A model generated the notes under the pieces. That model was not told the DNA's origin. It was given only the letters and a program-made list of their open reading frames with translations, and made no database searches. The position numbers and the translations under genes are program-made. A stretch of DNA of 64,000 bases from Arthrobacter pascens (GTDB lineage: Bacteria; Actinomycetota; Actinomycetes; Actinomycetales; Micrococcaceae): assembly GCF_030815585.1 (NCBI RefSeq), contig NZ_JAUSWY010000001.1, forward strand, positions 3,720,001 to 3,784,000, written 5' to 3'. Position 1 is the stretch's first letter, and each line of letters begins with the position of its first letter. Below, piece after piece: positions 16,932-25,579 of the stretch.

Positions 16932-17831
16932 ATGGCAAACCCCCGTCTCATCATCGTCCACCGGCGGACCGAGCTCCAGGAACTCCTGGACCGGCACGCC
17001 ACCCGTGGCCAGGCCGAATTCTTCCTCCGCACCAGAGGCCGCAACATCCAAGACGTACAGGAGCGCCATGACCGGCTCACCGCGGCCTTGGTGACCATCC
17101 GCGCCGCGGTTCCGGCCGAGTGGCGTCACGCCGAGGTGGAGCGCGCGGACCTCAGCCGCTTCCTTCTCACACCTGAGGACATCATCGCCGTCGTGGGCCA
17201 GGACGGGCTGGTGGCCAATGTCGCGAAGTACCTGGCCGGCCAGCCCGTCATCGGGGTCGATCCGGAGCCGGGAGCAAATCCAGGGGTCCTGGTCCGGCAC
17301 TCTCCCGACGCCGCGGCCACGCTGCTGCAGGAGCTTGCCAAGGCTGGGACTGTGGAGCGGCTGCGGTGCCAGGAGCTCGCCACAGTGACAGCACTCCTCG
17401 ACTATGGTCAGGAACTGTCTGGACTCAACGAGGTCTTTATCGGCCATGCCTCGCACCAGTCGGCCCGATTTCACATCACGACGCCGGACGGCCAGACCGA
17501 ACGACAGTCCTCCTCCGGGCTGATCGTCTCCACAGGCACTGGCGCCACGGGCTGGTGCGCATCCATCGCCCTCGAACGCGGAGGACGTGCCTTGCCTGCG
17601 CCCACGGACCGCCGCCTCGCGTGGTTCGTCCGCGAGGCCTGGCCCTCCCCCATCACAGGAACCTCACTAACGGAGGGCGTCTTGGAAGCGGGCGACTCTC
17701 TGCGGATCACCGTGGCGTCCGACCAACTCGTGGTGTTCGGCGACGGCATGGAAGCGGACCGCCTCACCGCATCCTGGGGCCAGGAAATCACAGTGCAGTT
17801 GGGCCAAAGGCCGCTGCGGCTGGTGGGGTAG
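16932..17831 (+). CDS. NAD-kinase-like protein
   Basis: 299 residues with the ATP-NAD kinase fold. The GGDG-type loop appears as VVGQDGLVANVAKYL (GQDG at 89-92); LNEVFIGH (about 165-172) matches the conserved NE motif, and GLIVSTGTGATGW (196-208) matches the Gly/Thr-rich NAD kinase signature. The loop reads GQDGL rather than GGDGT, and the N terminus (RRTELQELLDRHATRGQAEF) is unlike housekeeping NAD kinases, so this is probably a divergent paralogue that phosphorylates NAD or a related nucleotide. It follows the SPFH gene by nine bases behind two NrtR-like operators. Control of an NAD-acting enzyme by an NAD-metabolism regulator is coherent. The actual reaction is not established. Confidence 0.82.
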   Translation: MANPRLIIVHRRTELQELLDRHATRGQAEFFLRTRGRNIQDVQERHDRLTAALVTIRAAVPAEWRHAEVERADLSRFLLTPEDIIAVVGQDGLVANVAKYLAGQPVIGVDPEPGANPGVLVRHSPDAAATLLQELAKAGTVERLRCQELATVTALLDYGQELSGLNEVFIGHASHQSARFHITTPDGQTERQSSSGLIVSTGTGATGWCASIALERGGRALPAPTDRRLAWFVREAWPSPITGTSLTEGVLEAGDSLRITVASDQLVVFGDGMEADRLTASWGQEITVQLGQRPLRLVG

Positions 17832-17861
17832 GAACGCTTCAGGAATCGAGCCAAAGTCGAT

Positions 17862-18734
17862 TTACCGCTCGCTGGAGCGCCGTTCGTCTGCACCATTTCC
17901 GGCATCCACCGATACCGGGAATGGCTCACAATCAGCAGCACGCGCCAAAGCCTCGTCCAGGACCTTGCCGAAATTGGCGGCGTCGTGGGCATAGCGGCCA
18001 AGGAAAAGACCCGAAATGTCCTCAAGCGCGGGCAGCAGCCCCGGCTTTGCGGAACCCCCGTAGATGACCGGCAGCTCCCCCAATGAGCTGCCGGCTACCG
18101 GCGAATGCGCGCCCAGCATTTCACGCAGGAAACGCACGACGGCGGACACGTACGTTGCGCTGGCGGGCTCGGCGGCGCCGATGGCCCAGACGGGTTCGTA
18201 CGCAATGACCAGCCGCGAAGCCAGGTTCCAGTCGCCGTCGACCGCTTCCTGGATCTGTTGGTGGACAAACGCCGCAGCCGTCTGCTCTCCGGAAACCCCC
18301 GCTCCTGCCGCCGAGCCCTCCCCGACGCACAGCAGCGGGGTGACGCCGGCGGCGTCCGCCGCCCTGACTTTGCGCGCAATCATGGCGGCGTCCTCCCCCA
18401 GGTGGCGGCGCCGTTCTGCGTGCCCAACTTCGACAACGCCCACGCCGAGTTCGGCGAGCAGCGACGGCGACACTTCCCCGGTCCATGGGCCATCCGCCCA
18501 CCCGCAGTTCTGGGCGCCGAGGATGAGCGGTGAACCCGCCAGGATCTTGCCGGCTGCCGGGAGCATGGGGAATGAGGGGATCACAAACGGGACCACCCGC
18601 CCGGCTTTGAGGGCCGGGCGGGCGTCCACTTCGGACCGGACTGCAGCGAGCCACTCCAGGCTGTCCCGGTATCCCAGGTACATCTTGGTGCTGACACCGA
18701 CGTACAAGGTCCCCGGCTGACTGGATCCAATCAT
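17862..18734 (-). CDS. Triosephosphate isomerase homologue (probable tetrulose-phosphate isomerase)
   Basis: 290 residues with the TIM fold: GAQNCGWADGPWTGEVSPSL (the Asn/Gln and phosphate loops), catalytic His region VVEVGHAERRRH, catalytic Glu in VIAYEPVWAIG, and the C-terminal phosphate loop VIYGGSAKPG. Length is slightly above housekeeping TpiA (about 250). It is the last gene of a kinase/isomerase operon, where TpiA homologues of the EryH/LerI kind interconvert erythrulose phosphates; this is more likely than glycolysis here. ATG 18734 or GTG 18749 could start it. Together with RpiB it would convert L-erythrulose 1-phosphate to D-erythrose 4-phosphate. Confidence 0.85.
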   Translation of the reverse strand: MIGSSQPGTLYVGVSTKMYLGYRDSLEWLAAVRSEVDARPALKAGRVVPFVIPSFPMLPAAGKILAGSPLILGAQNCGWADGPWTGEVSPSLLAELGVGVVEVGHAERRRHLGEDAAMIARKVRAADAAGVTPLLCVGEGSAAGAGVSGEQTAAAFVHQQIQEAVDGDWNLASRLVIAYEPVWAIGAAEPASATYVSAVVRFLREMLGAHSPVAGSSLGELPVIYGGSAKPGLLPALEDISGLFLGRYAHDAANFGKVLDEALARAADCEPFPVSVDAGNGADERRSSER

Positions 18735-18767
18735 TCCGACTCCCTGCATTTGAGCCGTCGTCGTGGG

Positions 18768-20123
18768 CTACGGGTTCTCAAGCAGTTCGTCCGCCTTGTT
18801 GCGGAACTTCTTGGTGGCGTACATCATCACGGCCGCTACGAACGGGAGCACACCCAGTGCGTACACGCCCATGGTGCCGGTATCGGAGGCGGTGATCTGG
18901 TTGACCGAAGTCCGCAGGATCGGGGCTACGAACCCGCCGAGGTTGCCGAGGGAGTTGATCAGGCCGATGCCTGCAGCGGCTGCCGTACCGGTGAGGAACG
19001 CCGTCGGGTAGGACCAGGAGATGGGCCCGATGGACAGGAAGCTGCACACTGCGAGGGTGATGAAAATGATTCCCAGCGCCGGCAGGTGGTTGGATCCTGC
19101 CCACGCAGAACCGAAGATGCACAGGCCGGTGGAGATGAACAGTCCGGTACCCCACACGCGGCGGCGGACAATGGTGTTCGCTGCCTTGCCGATGAAGTAG
19201 CAGGCGAAGATGCCGAAGAACCATGGAATGGCTGCCAGCAGGCCAACTTCAAAGCCAACCTTCTGGCCTGTCAGCTGCGCTACCTGCTGCGGCAGGTAGA
19301 ACGTGACCCCGTAGACGGCGATCTGGAGGCAGAAGTAGATGGCGGTGAAGTACCAGACCTTGCCGTTCTTCATGGCTGCGAGGACACCACGGGGGCCGTC
19401 CTTTTCCTTGACGTCGTCTTCCAACGCCATGACGTCGAGGAGCGCCTTCTTTTCATCCTTGTCCAGGAACTTAGCGTCCTGGGGGCTGTTGATGAGGAAG
19501 AAGTAGGCGGCGACGCCCGCCAGGACTGCGAGCATGCCTTCGGTGAAGAACATGACCTGCCAGCCGGCCACGCCGGGAACCTGGTCGCCGATGTTGATCA
19601 GCCAGCCGGACAGCGGTGCACCCATCATCTGCGAGAAGGGCTGTGCCAGGTAGAAGATGGCGAACATCTTCACGCGGACCTTGTTGGGGAACCAGGCGGC
19701 AAGGAACATGATGACGCCGGGGAACAGGCCGGCCTCGGTGACACCAAGCAGGAACCGGAGGATCACGAAGGAGGTCTCGCCCTGGACGAAGGCGAAGCAG
19801 GCAGAGACGATCCCCCAGGTGATGGCGATGCGGGCAAGCCACACCTTGGCGCCGAACTTGGTCAGCAGCAGGTTGGATGGGATCTCGAACAGGGCGTAGC
19901 CAATGAAGAAGATACCTGCACCCAGTGCGTAGGCTCCTGCCGTGATTCCCCGGTCCACCTCCAGGGCAGCCTCGGCGAAACCCACGTTGGTGCGGTCAAG
20001 GAATGCCACCACATACAGGATGACCAGCATCGGCATGAGGCGGAAGGATGCCTTGGACACAGCCGATTTCAGGACCGGTGAATCCAGCAGCTCCTTGGTG
20101 GTTGTAGGGCTAGCGACAGACAT
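18768..20123 (-). CDS. MFS transporter, anion:cation symporter type
   Basis: 451 residues with twelve predicted membrane helices. The family signature is seen after helix 1 (VVAFLDRTNVGFAEAAL) and the ACS-type loop GVTEAGLFPGVIMFLAAWFP follows helix 4. ACS members import organic anions and sugar acids. ATG 20123 has GAGGAG before it. It sits in the operon after the 40-residue membrane peptide, so it probably imports the polyol, sugar acid or ketose consumed by the pathway. Confidence 0.92.
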   Translation of the reverse strand: MSVASPTTTKELLDSPVLKSAVSKASFRLMPMLVILYVVAFLDRTNVGFAEAALEVDRGITAGAYALGAGIFFIGYALFEIPSNLLLTKFGAKVWLARIAITWGIVSACFAFVQGETSFVILRFLLGVTEAGLFPGVIMFLAAWFPNKVRVKMFAIFYLAQPFSQMMGAPLSGWLINIGDQVPGVAGWQVMFFTEGMLAVLAGVAAYFFLINSPQDAKFLDKDEKKALLDVMALEDDVKEKDGPRGVLAAMKNGKVWYFTAIYFCLQIAVYGVTFYLPQQVAQLTGQKVGFEVGLLAAIPWFFGIFACYFIGKAANTIVRRRVWGTGLFISTGLCIFGSAWAGSNHLPALGIIFITLAVCSFLSIGPISWSYPTAFLTGTAAAAGIGLINSLGNLGGFVAPILRTSVNQITASDTGTMGVYALGVLPFVAAVMMYATKKFRNKADELLENP

Positions 20124-20202
20124 TCAAACTCCTCGTTGAGTCAGTCAGGTGAGTAAGTCGGGTGAGTACGTCAATTCAGGGATGTGTGAACGAGTCCAGG
20201 TG

Positions 20203-20325
20203 TCAGAGCGAGAAGGCGATGAGCAGGACACCGGCGAGGCAGGCGATCACACCCACGGCGAGGTAGATCTTGCGTTCCCTGGTCCACGAGCTGATCCCGG
20301 TGGCGGCTTTGTTGGCGTGTGCCAT
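20203..20325 (-). CDS. 40-residue single-pass membrane peptide
   Basis: A small gene, easily missed, that encodes 40 residues: a polar N terminus (MAHANKAATGISSWTRERK) and one hydrophobic segment (IYLAVGVIACLAGVLLIAFS). AGGAAGGACC lies at ideal distance before the ATG, the gene fits between the SDR (11-bp gap) and the MFS transporter (79-bp gap), and codon bias is normal. Positive charges before the helix suggest the N terminus stays in the cytoplasm. It may be an accessory subunit or stabiliser of the MFS transporter next to it; that is inference from position. Confidence 0.8.
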   Translation of the reverse strand: MAHANKAATGISSWTRERKIYLAVGVIACLAGVLLIAFSL

Positions 20326-20336
20326 GGTGGTCCTTC

Positions 20337-21104
20337 CTAGTGCATGTAGAGGCCGCCATCCACATTCAGCGTCTGGCCGGAGATGTAACCGGCGTCCTCG
20401 CTGATGAGGAAGGCGATGGCGGCGGCGATATCGCGGCTGGAACCGACGCGGTTGACCACGAGGTCCTTGGTGAGTTCGTCCTTGCGTTCCTGGCTGAGCG
20501 TGCCGCCCATGATGTCCGTATCGATAGGGCCTGGAGAGATGGCGTTGACGGTGATGTCGTACCCGCCGAGTTCGCGGGCGGTGGCGCGGGTCAGGCCTAT
20601 CACGCCGGCTTTGGCTACGGAGTAGGGCGTCTTGGAGAAGGTGCCGCCGCCGCGCTGGGCAGACACGGAGGAGATGTTCACGATGCGGCCGATCCGGTTC
20701 TTCACCATGGACTCGGCCACCCGCCGGGTGGCGTAGTGGACACCGTTGAGGTTGATGTTGAGCACGCGGTCCCATTCGGCCGCGTCCAGGTCCAGGTACG
20801 CCACCGGCGAGCTAACGCCGGCCACATTGGCCAGGGCGACGATCTGCGGAAGCTCGGCTTCGAGTTCATCGATGGCCTTGCGGACGGACGCTTCGTCTGC
20901 CACGTTGGCGCCGACGCCGTGGGCCGCTACGCCGAACTCATTGGCGATTTCCTTGGCGGCTGCCTTGCACAAGGCGTCATCCAGATCGATGATGCCGATG
21001 TTCCAGCCCTGCGCGGCCAGGTAGCTGGCGGTGGCGCGGCCGATGCCGCGCTCGGAGACGGCGCCGGTAATGATCGCGGTGCGCTCTGCGGGAAAAATGG
21101 TCAT
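20337..21104 (-). CDS. SDR-family oxidoreductase
   Basis: 255 residues, classical short-chain dehydrogenase: cofactor loop TGAVSERGIGRATA, NVAGVSSP (NNAG-like), catalytic Ser in NISSVSAQRG, YSVAK with the Tyr and Lys (PYSVAKAGVIG), and the C-terminal GQTLNVDGGLYMH. The acidic residue after strand 2 (IIDLDD) favours NAD. In this operon it would oxidise a polyol such as erythritol or threitol to the ketose, or act on a sugar acid. ATG 21104 is chosen because GAGGAGC precedes it. Confidence 0.9.
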   Translation of the reverse strand: MTIFPAERTAIITGAVSERGIGRATASYLAAQGWNIGIIDLDDALCKAAAKEIANEFGVAAHGVGANVADEASVRKAIDELEAELPQIVALANVAGVSSPVAYLDLDAAEWDRVLNINLNGVHYATRRVAESMVKNRIGRIVNISSVSAQRGGGTFSKTPYSVAKAGVIGLTRATARELGGYDITVNAISPGPIDTDIMGGTLSQERKDELTKDLVVNRVGSSRDIAAAIAFLISEDAGYISGQTLNVDGGLYMH

Positions 21105-21151
21105 GGAAATGCTCCTCAACAAGAAAGTCTGGACGGGTTTCGGAATCGGGC

Positions 21152-22144
21152 TCAGGCGATGGGGGCCGGGCCCAGATCGTCGAGGAGCTTCTGCATGGCC
21201 ACGTACGCCTTGTTGCGGTAGGCGATCAGTTCAGGCGTGCGCTCGGCGGGAACGCTGAGGAAGCCCGCACCGGACTTGGTGCCCAGCTTGCCTGCTTCCA
21301 CCAGGTCAGTCAGGATCTTCGGCGTGGCGAAGCGCTCCGGGAACTCGGTCTGCAGGGACTTGTAGCAGAAGTTGTACACGTCCAGGCCGGCCATGTCCGC
21401 AATGGCGAAGGGCCCGAAGAAGGGCAGCCGGAAGCCGAACGTGGTCCGGACCAGGGTGTCAACGTCCTCCGCCGTCGCGATGCCCTGCTCCACGAGCTGG
21501 GCTGCCTCGTGGAACAGTGCGTACTGGAGGCGGTTGAGGACGAAGCCGGTGACGTCCTTGACCACGGCGGTCTGTTTGTTGGCAGCATGCACCATTTCGC
21601 GGACGGCGCCCACTGTCGCAGCCGAAGTACCGGCGTGAGGGATGATTTCCACGCCTGGAATAAAGGGGGACGGGTTAGAGAAGTGCACGCCCAGGAACCG
21701 CTCCGGGTTGGTGACCGGCCCGGAGAGCTCAGCGATGGAGATGGTGGAAGTATTGGATCCGATGATGGCGTCCGGCCGTGCTGCCGCGCTGATCCGGGCC
21801 AGGGTCTGGTGCTTGATCGCGATGACCTCTGGCACGGCTTCCTCGATGAAGTCGGCACCAGTTACTGCTTCTTCGATGTCCTTGGCAGCCCAGAGGTTCT
21901 GCTTCAGGATGGCTGTGGCACCTTCCGGGAACAGGCCGTCGGCGACGAACTGGTCGGATTCGGCAAGGAGCCTGTCGTAGTTGTTCTGTGCCACTTCGGC
22001 CGACACATCGGCCAGGGCCACGCGTGCTCCGCCCAGCGCCAGCACCTGGGCTATGCCCCCGCCCATGTAGCCGGAGCCGACGACGGCGATCTTCCGGGCA
22101 GCGTTGCTGGAGCTTTCTGGTGAACTGATTGGTGTTTCGGTCAT
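21152..22144 (-). CDS. 3-hydroxyacyl-CoA dehydrogenase-family NAD-dependent dehydrogenase
   Basis: 330 residues: an N-terminal Rossmann domain (VVGSGYMGGGIAQVLALGG), catalytic His in LGVHFSNPSPFIPGVE, conserved SNTSTISIAEL, and an all-helical C-terminal domain (VVKDVTGFVLNRLQYALFHE). Members without a hydratase partner oxidise small hydroxy acids or sugar acids (for example L-gulonate 3-dehydrogenase) rather than acyl-CoA. No beta-oxidation gene is in the operon, so a C4 sugar-acid or related substrate is more plausible. It begins two bases after the RpiB stop. Confidence 0.88.
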   Translation of the reverse strand: MTETPISSPESSSNAARKIAVVGSGYMGGGIAQVLALGGARVALADVSAEVAQNNYDRLLAESDQFVADGLFPEGATAILKQNLWAAKDIEEAVTGADFIEEAVPEVIAIKHQTLARISAAARPDAIIGSNTSTISIAELSGPVTNPERFLGVHFSNPSPFIPGVEIIPHAGTSAATVGAVREMVHAANKQTAVVKDVTGFVLNRLQYALFHEAAQLVEQGIATAEDVDTLVRTTFGFRLPFFGPFAIADMAGLDVYNFCYKSLQTEFPERFATPKILTDLVEAGKLGTKSGAGFLSVPAERTPELIAYRNKAYVAMQKLLDDLGPAPIA

Positions 22145-22146
22145 GA

Positions 22147-22629
22147 TCAGACTGCCTTCGTGTATTCGGGCTCGTAGGAGCAGATGGCGTCCACCTTGTC
22201 GGCGGACGCGGAATTTTCATCGAAGCGGTAGCCGAGCCATTCGCCCACGAGCTTCTTGGCCAGTTCCAGGCCAATGACGCGCTGGCCCAGAGTGAGGACC
22301 TGCGCATTGTTGCTGAGGACGGAACGCTCCACAGAGTAACCGTCGTGGGCTGTGACCGCACGGATCCCGGGGACCTTGTTGGCCGCGATGGCCACTCCAA
22401 GACCGGTGCCGCAGATCAGCAGCGCCCGGTCTGCCTGGCCTTCCGCCACCATGCGCGCGGCGTCCACGGCCACGTGCGGGTACGCCGTGGAGTCGTTGGG
22501 GCCAACCCCGATGTCCTGGACGGAGGCCACGCGGCCGTCCGCTTCGAGCAGCGCCTTCAGCTCGTCCTTATATTCGACGCCGGCCTCATCGTTGCCGATG
22601 ACAATGCGCCACCCTGCGGTGTTATTCAT
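22147..22629 (-). CDS. RpiB-family sugar-phosphate isomerase (probable D-erythrulose 4-phosphate isomerase)
   Basis: 160 residues, RpiB/LacAB family: [17 protein letters not shown] at the N terminus, DYPHVA-type segment seen as [15 protein letters not shown], and the active-site loop [18 protein letters not shown] with the catalytic Cys. Housekeeping RpiB isomerises ribose 5-phosphate; paralogues beside DhaK-type kinases (EryI/DerI) make D-erythrose 4-phosphate. AAAAGGAGC lies inside the end of the kinase gene, and the start overlaps the kinase stop by four bases. Confidence 0.9.
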   Translation of the reverse strand: MNNTAGWRIVIGNDEAGVEYKDELKALLEADGRVASVQDIGVGPNDSTAYPHVAVDAARMVAEGQADRALLICGTGLGVAIAANKVPGIRAVTAHDGYSVERSVLSNNAQVLTLGQRVIGLELAKKLVGEWLGYRFDENSASADKVDAICSYEPEYTKAV

Positions 22630-24371
22630 GCACGTGCTCCTTTTCCGGCCGCTGCGGCCAGTTCAGAATCGATGTAGGTGGAGATGCGCTGCGCGATCAG
22701 CCCGAAGGAGATCGCGCCGGGATCCGGATGGCCGAGGCTCTTCTCGGCCAGCGGCCGGGCGCGGCCCTTGAGCGGACGAAGTTCTGAGGTCTTCTCCGCT
22801 GCTTCCTGCGCGGCCACAGCGGCGGCGGCGAGGGACTTCGCCACCTGCGTGCCGCCGTCGAGGTTCCGGAGGAAGGCATCCCGGAACGGCAGGAGGGCGT
22901 CCACCATGGTCTTGTCCCCCGGCCCGGCCTTGCCAAGTTCGGTGATGGCGGCCGTGAAGGCGGTCACGGCGTCGGCCGCGTCCTCGCCACGGTATGACGC
23001 CCGGTTGCCCAGGGCCAGGCCTGCCGCGATGACGGCCGATCCCCACAGCGCGCCGGAGGTGCCGCCTGCGCGTTCGCTCCAGGCTTCCCCGGCTGCCGTC
23101 AGCACGCGCGCCACTGAGGAACCCGCTGCCGCCATCGCCTCGGCGGCGGCTGCTGCTGCGTCCACGCCCCGGCGCATGCCGATGCCGTGATCGCCGTCGC
23201 CAGCGATCGCGTCCAGCCTGCCCAGTTCCTCTTCATGTTCGACGACGACGTCCCGCACCTGTGCGAGCACGGCGGCTGCCAGCCTGCCAAGGTGGGCAGA
23301 CGCGGCGGCGGGTTCTTCGGCATCGGCGGCGACGACCTCCTCGGGCCCTGCCTGGGCGCGGCGGGCACGCGGCGCCAGGGTGCCCTTCTTGAACGCCGGG
23401 GTGTCCGCCGGAGCGGCCCAGTACCGCTCGAGTTCCTCATCCAGCCAGAGCAGGGTGAGGGAGAGTCCGGACATGTCCAGGCTGGTGACGAGTTCCCCGC
23501 ACTCGGGTTCCACAACTTCCAGTCCGGCGGACACCAGCACCTTCTCGATCTTGCCGAACAGCAGGAAGAGCTCGTCGTACTTCACGGTGCCCAGGCCGTT
23601 GACGATCGGCACTACGCGGTTCCCCGCAGCTTCTGGCCTGTCTTCCAGAAGGCGCGAAACCAGGAGTTCGGCCAGTTCGGAGGCGGTGGGCATCGGGTGT
23701 TCCGAAATGCCCGGTTCGCCGTGGATGCCGAGTCCCAGTGACATCTGGCCGGCCGGCACGTGGAAGAGCGGTTCGGCGGCACCCGGCAGGGTGCAGCCGT
23801 CGAAGGCCACGCCCAGGGAACGGGTGTGAAGGTTAGTTCTGATGGCGAGCCGCTCCACCTCGTCCAGGCTGAGTCCGGCTTCAGCGGCGGCGCCGGCGAT
23901 CTTGAAGACGGTCAGGTCCCCGGCGATGCCGCGGCGTTTTTCGATCTGGTCCAGCGGGGCGCTGGCGATGTCATCGGTGACCAGCACCGTGCGGGTTTCG
24001 ATGCCCTCGGCGTTGAGCCGCAGCTGGGCCTGGCCGAAGTGCAGCACGTCGCCGGCGTAATTGCCGTAACTCAGCAGCACGCCGCCGCCGGCGTTCGCCG
24101 CCTTGGCCACCCGGTACACCTGGCCTGCGGCCGGGGATGCAAACATGTTGCCGCAGGCGGAGGCCGTTGCCAGCCCCGGGCCAACCAGCCCGGCAAAGGC
24201 CGGGTAGTGGCCGGAGCCGCCGCCCACCACCAGGGCCACCCGGCCGGAAGGCACTTCGGTGGAGCGTACAACGCCGCCGTCCACGCGGGCGACGTACTCG
24301 CGGTTCGCGGCTACAAAGCCGTCCAGCGCCTCATCCGCGAAATGGGCGGGATTGTCGAAGATCTGGGTCAT
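22626..24371 (-). CDS. DhaK-DhaL fused dihydroxyacetone-type (probable erythrulose) kinase
   Basis: 581 residues combining a DhaK substrate domain and a DhaL ATP domain, as in ATP-dependent kinases of the DAK1 type. Dha[31 protein letters not shown], and the His that binds the carbonyl substrate covalently in [13 protein letters not shown]. DhaL: the Mg-binding [15 protein letters not shown] and the [13 protein letters not shown] nucleotide loop. In actinobacteria such kinases act on dihydroxyacetone or on L-/D-erythrulose (LerK/DerK). With the RpiB and TpiA homologues in the same operon, erythrulose is the better guess. GAGGAACC precedes ATG 24371. Confidence 0.92.
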   Translation of the reverse strand: MTQIFDNPAHFADEALDGFVAANREYVARVDGGVVRSTEVPSGRVALVVGGGSGHYPAFAGLVGPGLATASACGNMFASPAAGQVYRVAKAANAGGGVLLSYGNYAGDVLHFGQAQLRLNAEGIETRTVLVTDDIASAPLDQIEKRRGIAGDLTVFKIAGAAAEAGLSLDEVERLAIRTNLHTRSLGVAFDGCTLPGAAEPLFHVPAGQMSLGLGIHGEPGISEHPMPTASELAELLVSRLLEDRPEAAGNRVVPIVNGLGTVKYDELFLLFGKIEKVLVSAGLEVVEPECGELVTSLDMSGLSLTLLWLDEELERYWAAPADTPAFKKGTLAPRARRAQAGPEEVVAADAEEPAAASAHLGRLAAAVLAQVRDVVVEHEEELGRLDAIAGDGDHGIGMRRGVDAAAAAAEAMAAAGSSVARVLTAAGEAWSERAGGTSGALWGSAVIAAGLALGNRASYRGEDAADAVTAFTAAITELGKAGPGDKTMVDALLPFRDAFLRNLDGGTQVAKSLAAAAVAAQEAAEKTSELRPLKGRARPLAEKSLGHPDPGAISFGLIAQRISTYIDSELAAAAGKGARA

Positions 24372-24429
24372 GGTTCCTCATTGAATCCGTGTCGGAAAAG
24401 AAGGGTTGTGTTTGGGGACCGGCTTTGGG

Positions 24430-25434
24430 TCAGACCGCGGCGAGTTCGACGGCGGACGGCTGCTGCCGGCCCTGGTCCACCTGGCTTTGACCGAGGACGT
24501 AGCCGTCGGCCTTGGGCAGGACGTGGCGGCGCAGGTATTCCTGGTTGCTGGCCGTCACGCTCAGCCCGTCTCCGCCGTAGTGCTCGGTGCAGAGGATGCC
24601 CTGGAAGCCCACGGAGATGGCCTCCTTGAAAGCCTCGCGGTAGTTAATCAGGCCGCTTTCCATCGGTGCCGGCATGGTGACGTACGTGTCCCTGGCAACG
24701 TCCTCGTCCCGGACGTAGTTCTTCATGTGCCAATAGTTGGAGTACGGCAGGGTCTTGGCGACCATCTCGCGCCAGTCCTCGATGGGGCGGTGCAGTCGGA
24801 TCAGGTTGCCGAGGTCGGGGTTGAGTCCCACGTTGGAAAGTCCGATGTCCTGGACCAGCCGGACCGAGGAATCCGCGGTTCCAAGGTAGGTGTCCTCGTA
24901 CATTTCGAGCGAGAGCAGGACGCCCACCCCGGCTGCATGGCGGCCAAGCTCGCGCAGTCTTGTCACGGCCTTGCCCCAGGCTTCCTTGTCACCTGCCGGA
25001 TCCTTGTGTCCTTCGACCGTCCAGAACCACAACTGCTTCTGCTGCTCCGGTGTGAGTGCCTGGTGCAAGCCGACGGAAACAACCTCGCAGCCCAACTCGG
25101 CGGCTGCGTCGATGGTGCGATGGCTGTAGGCCAGGTTCGCCTGCCAGTTGCCTTCCTCGATGACACTGCGACGAATGGCGGAGATGACCGGAATGCCGAT
25201 GCCCACGCTGGCCGCAGTCTGCTTGAACTCAGCGAGGCGGACCGGGCTGAGATCGCCGGGGCGGACCCAGCTGTCGGTCAGGTCAGCGTTGGCAAAGCCG
25301 GCTTCCTTCACCTCGGCAAGGACCTCTGCCCAAGCCGAACAATCGGCGTCGTTGATGTGGATGCCCTGGGCGTCAGTACCCCGGAACTGCAGCAGCGCTG
25401 CCGTGATGGGCCAGTTTTCGGCTGTATAAGCCAT
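24430..25434 (-). CDS. Sugar-phosphate isomerase/epimerase-like TIM-barrel protein
   Basis: 334 residues of the xylose-isomerase-like (AP endonuclease family 2) TIM-barrel superfamily. Metal-ligand candidates line up as Glu in VLLSLEMYEDTYLG, Asp/His in VGLNPDLGNLIRLHRP, His in YSNYWHMKNYVRDEDV and Glu/His in GILCTEHYGGDG. It probably isomerises or epimerises the free ketose or its phosphate; which one cannot be read. It is the first gene of the eight-gene operon, and its promoter region carries two CCTATAGG sites. GAGGGAG precedes ATG 25434. Confidence 0.85.
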   Translation of the reverse strand: MAYTAENWPITAALLQFRGTDAQGIHINDADCSAWAEVLAEVKEAGFANADLTDSWVRPGDLSPVRLAEFKQTAASVGIGIPVISAIRRSVIEEGNWQANLAYSHRTIDAAAELGCEVVSVGLHQALTPEQQKQLWFWTVEGHKDPAGDKEAWGKAVTRLRELGRHAAGVGVLLSLEMYEDTYLGTADSSVRLVQDIGLSNVGLNPDLGNLIRLHRPIEDWREMVAKTLPYSNYWHMKNYVRDEDVARDTYVTMPAPMESGLINYREAFKEAISVGFQGILCTEHYGGDGLSVTASNQEYLRRHVLPKADGYVLGQSQVDQGRQQPSAVELAAV

Positions 25435-25461
25435 TCTTCACTCCCTCGTGGAATCCTCTTT

Positions 25462-25530
25462 CCTATAGGATCTACTACCGCGTTGAATGTTGTCAAGGTC
25501 ACAGGCTGGCATAATCAAAGATCCTATAGG
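25462..25530 (-). promoter_or_regulatory. Operon promoter with two GntR-type operators
   Basis: On the minus strand a TTGACA (-35, complementary to 25491-25496) is followed after 16 bases by TAGATC. Two copies of the palindrome CCTATAGG flank it: 25523-25530 upstream (context GATCCTATAGG) and 25462-25469 at the -10/start region (context CCTATAGGATC). A third copy lies before the GntR gene. The layout fits repression of the catabolic operon by the adjacent GntR protein. Confidence 0.7.
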
Positions 25531-25579
25531 TCTGTTGAGAAGGAGGGCCTTGTCACAAAGTCTGTATGATTCAGGGTCG

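Noticed and set aside
22677..24629. Several plus-strand frames over the DhaKL gene
   Set aside because: All are shadows; DhaK and DhaL motifs are continuous on the minus strand.
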